Shown piece after piece: positions 59,829 to 64,000 of a stretch of 64,000 nt of DNA. This DNA comes from CAZSNT01 sp964607765. Its GTDB lineage: Bacteria > Verrucomicrobiota > Lentisphaeria > Oligosphaerales > JABHEG01. Within the stretch, counting starts at the first letter, position 1; each line of letters starts with the position of its first letter. Position numbers and translations under genes: made by a program. Location of the stretch: contig CAZSNT010000038.1 in assembly GCA_964607765.1 (NCBI GenBank), forward strand, positions 1 through 64,000. The letters are read 5' to 3'. A model generated the notes under the pieces. That model did not search any database. It saw nothing but the letters and a program-made list of their open reading frames with translations, and was not told the DNA's origin.

Positions 59829-60136
59829 CGCCGCACTCCGAGCGGCGACTTCCGGCCTACTCCGCCCAGAGAGCGGAGCTACGGGTGGGCTTCCGGCCTG
59901 CTCGGGTCGTAGCGCCGCACTCCGAGCGGCGACTTCCGGCCTACTCGGGTCGTAGCGCCGCATTCCGAGTGGCGACTTCCGGCCTGCTCGGGTCGTAGCG
60001 CCGCACTCCGAGCGGCGGCTTCCGGCCTGCTCGGGTCGTAGCGCCGCACTCCGAGCGGCGGCTTCCGGCCTGCTCCGCCCAGAGAGCGGAGCTACGGGTG
60101 GGCTTCCGGCCCACTCCGCCCGGAGAGCGGAGCTAC
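59825..60136. repeat. REP array downstream of the RAYT gene (BIME-like)
   Basis: Direct REPs begin at 59825, 59909, 59952, 59995 and 60038, again mostly 43 bp apart. Reverse-oriented CTCCGC-type REPs end with CTAC near 59883, 60095 and 60136. Both types share GTAG, a 6-bp stem and a 7-nt loop containing CTCCG. The first copy overlaps the RAYT stop codon. Confidence 0.9.
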
Positions 60137-60144
60137 GGGGGCGT

Positions 60145-60163
60145 GCCAGCCTCCATGGCTGGC
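60145..60163. repeat. Hairpin GCCAGCC-TCCAT-GGCTGGC
   Basis: Perfect 7-bp stem with 5-nt loop directly after the REP array; different stem sequence and no GTAG, so a third hairpin type or a terminator-like element. Confidence 0.5.
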
Positions 60164-60237
60164 CGCCGTGGATTGCTCTTTCGGCGCGGCGCGGTAACGT
60201 AACGCCTGTTCCCTTAGGTGCGGCTAGAGAGGAAGCA

Positions 60238-60457
60238 ATGCCATGGGACCAGTCGGCACATGTGCGTTGATCGTCGCGTTGGGTGTTTCGGTCGGATCGT
60301 TGCGGGCGCAGGAGCCGGCAACGGAAGGCTGGACACCGTCGTCCGACGGCAAGACTCGGTCAGCAAAGACGCCATCTGTCTGCAGTCAGAGCGCGCCGAC
60401 GTGCAGTTCCGCAACATCCGGCTACGCTCGCTTCCGGTTGAAACGGCGGCGCCGTGA
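60238..60457 (+). pseudogene. Deleted and frameshifted DUF1080-type protein remnant
   Basis: An intact signal peptide (CALIVALGVSVGSLRAQ, in the frame of ATG 60243) and the usual opening EGWTPSSDGKT of DUF1080 (3-keto-disaccharide hydrolase-like) secreted proteins are present. In a different frame the C-terminal hallmark ICLQSERADVQFRNIRLRSLP follows almost at once. Some 150 or more central residues are missing and the two ends are out of frame. GAGGAAG before ATG 60238 or 60243 still looks like a ribosome site. Confidence 0.75.
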
Positions 60458-60497
60458 TTGGTGATTCGTGATTGGTGATTCGTGATTCATGATTGGT
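60457..60497. repeat. Short AT-rich direct repeats (GTGATT units)
   Basis: Reiterated GTGATTGGTGATTC/GTGATTC-type units in the leader just before araF. They are low-complexity and unlike the surrounding GC-rich sequence, and could vary in copy number by slippage. Confidence 0.7.
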
Positions 60498-60522
60498 GAG
60501 TGATCGGAGGAGAAGGAGCAGA

Positions 60523-61575
60523 ATGATGAAGCAGTGGCAGCGCTTGCTCGGGACGGCGTTCATCGCGTCTGTGGTGGTCTTGGTGCTGACGGGTTGCCCG
60601 AAGAAGCAGCCGCCGGCCGAGGGGGGCGCCGCAGCGCCGGAGCCGAAAGAGAAGGTCAAGATTGGTTTTGTGGTCAAGCAACCGGAGGAACCGTGGTTCC
60701 AGTTGGAGTGGAAGTTTGCGGACAGAGCCGCCGCCGACCTCGGTTTCGAGCTGATCAAGATCGGCGCGACAGACGGCGAGAAGGCCTTGACCGCGATCGA
60801 CAACCTCGGTGCGGCCGGTGCGAAAGGCATGATCATCTGTACGCCCGACGTGAAGCTCGGCCCGGCCATCGTCAACAAGGCTGAGATCAACGGTCTGAAA
60901 CTCCTGGTGGTGGACGACCGCTTCATCGGTCCGGACGGTGAGCCCATGGAGGACGTGCATTACCTGGGTATCTCAGCGCGCAAGATCGGCGAGAACTGCG
61001 GCAAGACGCTGTACGAACAGATGACTGCGCGTGGCTGGAAGGTTGAGGAGACCGGGTGCTGCATTGTGACGTTCGAGGAGCTGGATACGGCACGCGAACG
61101 CACGGATGGCGCGATCTCCGCACTCGTGGCCGCGGGGTTCCCGGAGGCGCAGATCTTCAAAGCGCCGGAGCGGACCACCGATATCCCCGGTTCGTTCGAT
61201 GCGACCAATATCCTGCTGACCAAGCAACCGACGTTCAAGCGTTGGATCGTGACGAGTATGAACGACAGCGGCGTACTCGGCGCGGTGCGTGCCATGGAGC
61301 AGGGCGGACGCTTCAACGCGGACACGATTATTGCGGTCGGCATCAATGGCACGGACTGCATCGGCGAACTGGCGAAAGAGGAGCCCACCGGCTTCTACGG
61401 CTCCATGCTGCTGTCCGCCAAAGAGCACGGCTACAAGACCGCCGAGATGATGTATCGGTGGGTCACCGACGGTGTCGAGCCGCCCAAGGACACGCGTACG
61501 CTCGGCACGCTGATCACACGTGAGAACTTCCGCCAGATCCTGACTGAGTCCGGCATCGACATCCCGGGGGAGTGA
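60523..61575 (+). CDS. araF: L-arabinose ABC transporter, substrate-binding lipoprotein
   Basis: A 350-residue periplasmic binding protein with lipobox VLTGC (Cys25). It matches AraF closely: KIGFVVKQPEEPWFQLEWKFAD, DGEKALTAIDNLGAAGAKG, ICTPDVKLGPAIV, LLVVDDRFIGPDGEPM, ELDTARERTDGAISAL, PGSFDATNILL and TSMNDSGVLGAVRAMEQGG. It delivers arabinose to AraGH, which follow. The ATG at 60523 is behind GGAGGAGAAGGAG, a very strong Shine-Dalgarno. A 13-bp minisatellite separates it from araG. No araA, araB or araD genes are present in the window. Confidence 0.95.
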   Translation: MMKQWQRLLGTAFIASVVVLVLTGCPKKQPPAEGGAAAPEPKEKVKIGFVVKQPEEPWFQLEWKFADRAAADLGFELIKIGATDGEKALTAIDNLGAAGAKGMIICTPDVKLGPAIVNKAEINGLKLLVVDDRFIGPDGEPMEDVHYLGISARKIGENCGKTLYEQMTARGWKVEETGCCIVTFEELDTARERTDGAISALVAAGFPEAQIFKAPERTTDIPGSFDATNILLTKQPTFKRWIVTSMNDSGVLGAVRAMEQGGRFNADTIIAVGINGTDCIGELAKEEPTGFYGSMLLSAKEHGYKTAEMMYRWVTDGVEPPKDTRTLGTLITRENFRQILTESGIDIPGE

Positions 61576-61579
61576 GGGG

Positions 61580-61660
61580 CGAGTGCGGGGGTCGAGTGCA
61601 AGTGCGGGGGTCGAGTGCGGGGGTCGAGTGCGGGGGTCGAGTGCGGGGGTTGAGTGCAGG
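61580..61660. repeat. 13-bp G-rich minisatellite between araF and araG
   Basis: About five to six head-to-tail units of CGAGTGCGGGGGT with one shortened copy. The plus (mRNA) strand carries regularly spaced G5 runs. It fills most of the 150-bp gap between two genes of one operon. Confidence 0.85.
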
Positions 61661-61725
61661 AACGGGTGACAGATGCAGCCGATACAGTGGACGCGGCGCC
61701 GTCTGGCGAGCGCCGCATTTCGTCT

Positions 61726-63234
61726 ATGGAATTCGTTGAATTCGACAACGTCGGCAAGAGTTTTCCGGGCGTTCGTGCGCTGGACCAGGTCAATTTCGGC
61801 GTGTCCGAGGGCAGTGTCCGTGGCCTGATTGGGGAGAACGGCGCGGGCAAGTCGACGTTGCTGAAGATACTCAGCGGCGTGTACACGGCGACCGACGGTG
61901 TGGTGCGGCTTGCAGGCGAGGCGCAGTCGTTCTCAACGGCCAGTGACGCGATCGCGGCCGGCGTGGCCGTGATCTACCAGGAACTGCATCTGGTGCCGGA
62001 AATGACCGTGGCCGAGAACCTTTACCTCGGGCACATGCCGGCGAAAGGCGGCGTGGTCAACCGGCAACAGATGAACGATCGGACGCGCGCCCAACTCGAG
62101 GCGCTGGGGGAGGACATCTCGCCGAACACCAAAGTCGGCCGGCTGCCGATCGCGCAGCGCCAGATGGTCGAGATTGCCAAGGCCCTCACCCGCGGCGCGA
62201 AGGTCATCGCGTTCGACGAGCCCACCAGCAGCCTGTCCGCGCGGGAAACGGATCGGCTTTTCGAGACCATTGCCAAGCTCAAAGCGGAAGGCAAGGTCAT
62301 CTTCTACGTGTCGCACCGCATGGAAGAGATATTCCGGGTCTGCGACTCGGTGACCGTACTGCGTGACGGCCGGCACGTGCACACGTACGAGAGCATGGAT
62401 GGCGTGACCCAGGACACGCTGGTCAAAGCCATGGTGGGGCGGGACATCACGGACGTGTATGCGTATACGCCTAGGGAGCACGGCGATTGCGCACTGGAGG
62501 CGCGGGACGTAGCCGGGCCGGGGCTCACGGAACCCGTCAGCTTCTCTGTCGCGCGCGGGGAGATCCTGGGCATTTTCGGCCTGGTCGGCGCAGGTCGATC
62601 CGAACTGCTGAAGCTTGTTTACGGCGCTACGCGCCGGGCGTCCGGCACATTCCGCATCTTCGACGAGGAAGTGGCCATCCATCAGCCGCGTGACGCCATC
62701 CGCGCCGGGCTCATGTTCTGCCCGGAGGATCGCAAGAGAGAGGGCATAGTCCCAATCCGTTCCGTGCAGGAGAATCTGAATCTGAGCGCGCGTCGGCACC
62801 ACACCCATTTCGGGTTCGTCATCAATGGTGCCTGGGAGGCGCGCAATGTGCGCGAACACATCGACCGGTTGGCGATCCGCACACCGTCGCCGCGCCAGCT
62901 GGTCATGAATCTGTCGGGCGGCAATCAGCAGAAGGTCATTCTGGCGCGTTGGCTGTCGGAGTACGTGCGCGTGCTGCTGTTGGACGAGCCGACACGCGGT
63001 ATCGACGTGGGCGCGAAGAGCGAGATCTACGCCCTGATGTACGAGCTCGCCAGGCAGGGAATCGGTATCGTGATGGTTTCAAGCGAGATGCCCGAGGTGC
63101 TGGGAGTTGCCGACCGGCTCATGGTCATGCGCCAGGGCAAGGTGTCCGGCGTACTGAGTCGCGAGGATGCGACAAGCGAGAGGGTGCTGGAGCTGGCTTT
63201 GCCGGTTGCGGAATACGTAGAGGAGACAGAGTAA
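61726..63234 (+). CDS. araG: L-arabinose ABC transporter ATPase, two nucleotide-binding domains
   Basis: A 502-residue sugar ABC ATPase. Domain 1 has Walker A GENGAGKST, IYQELHLVPEMTVAENL, a degenerate signature (LPIAQRQMVEIAKAL) and Walker B VIAFDEPTSSLSARE. Domain 2 has the degenerate Walker A LVGAGRSE, signature LSGGNQQKV, and LLLDEPTRGIDVGAKSEIY. This matches AraG. The ATG at 61726 starts the conserved MEFVEFDNVGKSFPG; no good Shine-Dalgarno precedes it, and an in-frame GTG at 61654 would add 24 residues of non-conserved sequence. Expression may depend on the repeat-filled gap after araF. Confidence 0.94.
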   Translation: MEFVEFDNVGKSFPGVRALDQVNFGVSEGSVRGLIGENGAGKSTLLKILSGVYTATDGVVRLAGEAQSFSTASDAIAAGVAVIYQELHLVPEMTVAENLYLGHMPAKGGVVNRQQMNDRTRAQLEALGEDISPNTKVGRLPIAQRQMVEIAKALTRGAKVIAFDEPTSSLSARETDRLFETIAKLKAEGKVIFYVSHRMEEIFRVCDSVTVLRDGRHVHTYESMDGVTQDTLVKAMVGRDITDVYAYTPREHGDCALEARDVAGPGLTEPVSFSVARGEILGIFGLVGAGRSELLKLVYGATRRASGTFRIFDEEVAIHQPRDAIRAGLMFCPEDRKREGIVPIRSVQENLNLSARRHHTHFGFVINGAWEARNVREHIDRLAIRTPSPRQLVMNLSGGNQQKVILARWLSEYVRVLLLDEPTRGIDVGAKSEIYALMYELARQGIGIVMVSSEMPEVLGVADRLMVMRQGKVSGVLSREDATSERVLELALPVAEYVEETE

Positions 63235-63236
63235 CG

Positions 63237-64000
63237 ATGTCTGCCCAAGCCCCAACCCGGCGCGCCGACGAGTCGCGCTGGTTCTCGCTGCGCCAAGTCT
63301 GGCAGGAAGCCGGTATGGTGCTCGTGCTCATCGTTCTGTTCACGTGCTGTTGCGTGTTTGTGGAGGATTTCGCCAGTTGGCGCAACATGACCGGTCTGGG
63401 GCTCGCGGTTTCCATGACCGGCATGGTTGCCTGCACCATGCTGTTTTGCCTGGCGTCGGGACACTTCGATTTGTCCATCGGCTCGGTGGTTGCGTGCAGC
63501 GGCGTTCTGGCCGCGGTAGCAGTGAACCGGACCGGCAGCATCGCTGCAGGGATGGGGGCGGGGTTGGCGTTTGGCGCGCTGGTCGGGCTGGTCAATGGCG
63601 TGGTCATTGCCAAGGCGAAGATCAATGCGTTGATCACGACGCTCGCGATGATGCAGATTGTGCGTGGTCTCGCTTACATCTTCGCCCCGGGCGGTGTGTC
63701 GGTCAGCGTGATGGACAAGCGGTTCTTCGTCCTCGGCAACACCAGTTTTATCGGCATTCCCACGCCCGTGTGGATCACCATCCTGTGCTTCGTCGCATTC
63801 GGTTTGCTGCTCCAGTACACGACGTTCGGTCGCAACACGTTGGCTGTGGGCGGCAACGAGGAAGCAGCGCGTTTGGCCGGCATACCGGTCGACCGCATCA
63901 AGATTACTATTTTCGTGCTTCAGGGGATGATGGCGGCGTTTGCGGGCATTGTCATGGCCAGCCGCATGACCAGCGGCCAGCCGACCGTTGCGTTGGGGTT
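63237..64000 (+). CDS. araH: L-arabinose ABC transporter permease (3' end outside window)
   Basis: Translated from the ATG at 63237, the open frame runs past the window end (254 codons seen). It is a polytopic permease of the ribose/arabinose class: CLASGHFDLSIGSVVACSGVL, NGVVIAKAKINALITTLAMMQIVRGLAYIF, TTFGRNTLAVGGNEEAARLAGI (coupling loop) and MAAFAGIVMASRMTSGQPTVALG. It begins 2 bp after araG, with GAGGAGA upstream, completing araFGH. The C-terminal helices are not in the window. Confidence 0.94.
   Translation, partial: MSAQAPTRRADESRWFSLRQVWQEAGMVLVLIVLFTCCCVFVEDFASWRNMTGLGLAVSMTGMVACTMLFCLASGHFDLSIGSVVACSGVLAAVAVNRTGSIAAGMGAGLAFGALVGLVNGVVIAKAKINALITTLAMMQIVRGLAYIFAPGGVSVSVMDKRFFVLGNTSFIGIPTPVWITILCFVAFGLLLQYTTFGRNTLAVGGNEEAARLAGIPVDRIKITIFVLQGMMAAFAGIVMASRMTSGQPTVALG

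Noticed and set aside
58746..60136. CRISPR array
   Set aside because: Period is regular but the between-hairpin sequence is also repeated; GTAG hairpins and a RAYT identify REPs.
1..64000. tRNA or rRNA genes
   Set aside because: I saw no cloverleaf-like or rRNA-like conserved segments in the gaps; a covariance search would be needed to exclude small RNAs.

Overview
The window is GC-rich DNA from an outer-membrane bacterium. The likeliest source is the PVC superphylum (Lentisphaerota or Kiritimatiellota). This is inferred from a pseudopilin-like secreted protein with an N-terminal FTLIELLVVIAIIAILA segment, several stand-alone sugar-phosphate isomerase/epimerase TIM barrels, a sulfatase, GH2-like, GH4, GH20 and DUF5722-type glycosidases, UroD-like proteins, and GTAG-type REP repeats around a REP-associated transposase. 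A block of exactly 100 N (58843-58942) inside a repeat array shows a draft or metagenome scaffold. No rRNA, tRNA or CRISPR was seen.

Layout. 1-3.1 kb: Lhr helicase (minus). 3.1-3.4 kb: five 55-bp hairpin repeats. 3.5-4.7 kb: divergent Hsp20 and cupin. 4.3-14.3 kb: carbohydrate block. A plus-strand cupin/secreted glycosidase/isomerase set converges on a minus-strand SGNH esterase/GH4/isomerase set. 14.3-32.9 kb: the most unusual part, two divergent operons. The minus arm encodes an acetoacetate-decarboxylase-like protein, two extended SDR reductases/epimerases, a LolA-like lipoprotein-sorting protein, an MMPL/RND lipid exporter and an outer-membrane barrel. The plus arm encodes a FAAL-ACP-AONS fusion, a GNAT-fold acyltransferase and a fully reducing iterative type I PKS without thioesterase. 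Together they look like a sphingolipid- or fumonisin-logic lipid pathway with its own export route to the outer membrane. 33-39 kb: another outer-membrane barrel behind a near-consensus sigma70 promoter, a TSP3-repeat surface protein, a C_GCAxxG_C_C protein and a propeller protein. 39-43 kb: xylFGH pentose importer. 43-47.5 kb: MsrB-MsrA lipoprotein, sulfatase, DUF4143 ATPase. 47.7-53.2 kb: GH20-like protein, ornithine cyclodeaminase-like protein, L-serine dehydratase. 53.2-58.3 kb: pseudopilin-like protein, isomerase, UroD-like protein, DUF5722 glycosidase. 58.3-60.5 kb: repeat-rich scar with a RAYT that has lost its HUH motif, REP arrays on both sides, and two gene remnants. 60.5-64 kb: araFGH importer, cut by the window end.

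Working picture: a heterotroph that trims sulfated and acetylated polysaccharides outside the cytoplasm and imports pentoses through two ABC systems. It also makes an unusual membrane lipid. Coding strands are closely packed in short operons. Decay (PIN toxin, DUF1080 and PQQ-propeller remnants) sits in the few gaps, next to hairpin repeats.
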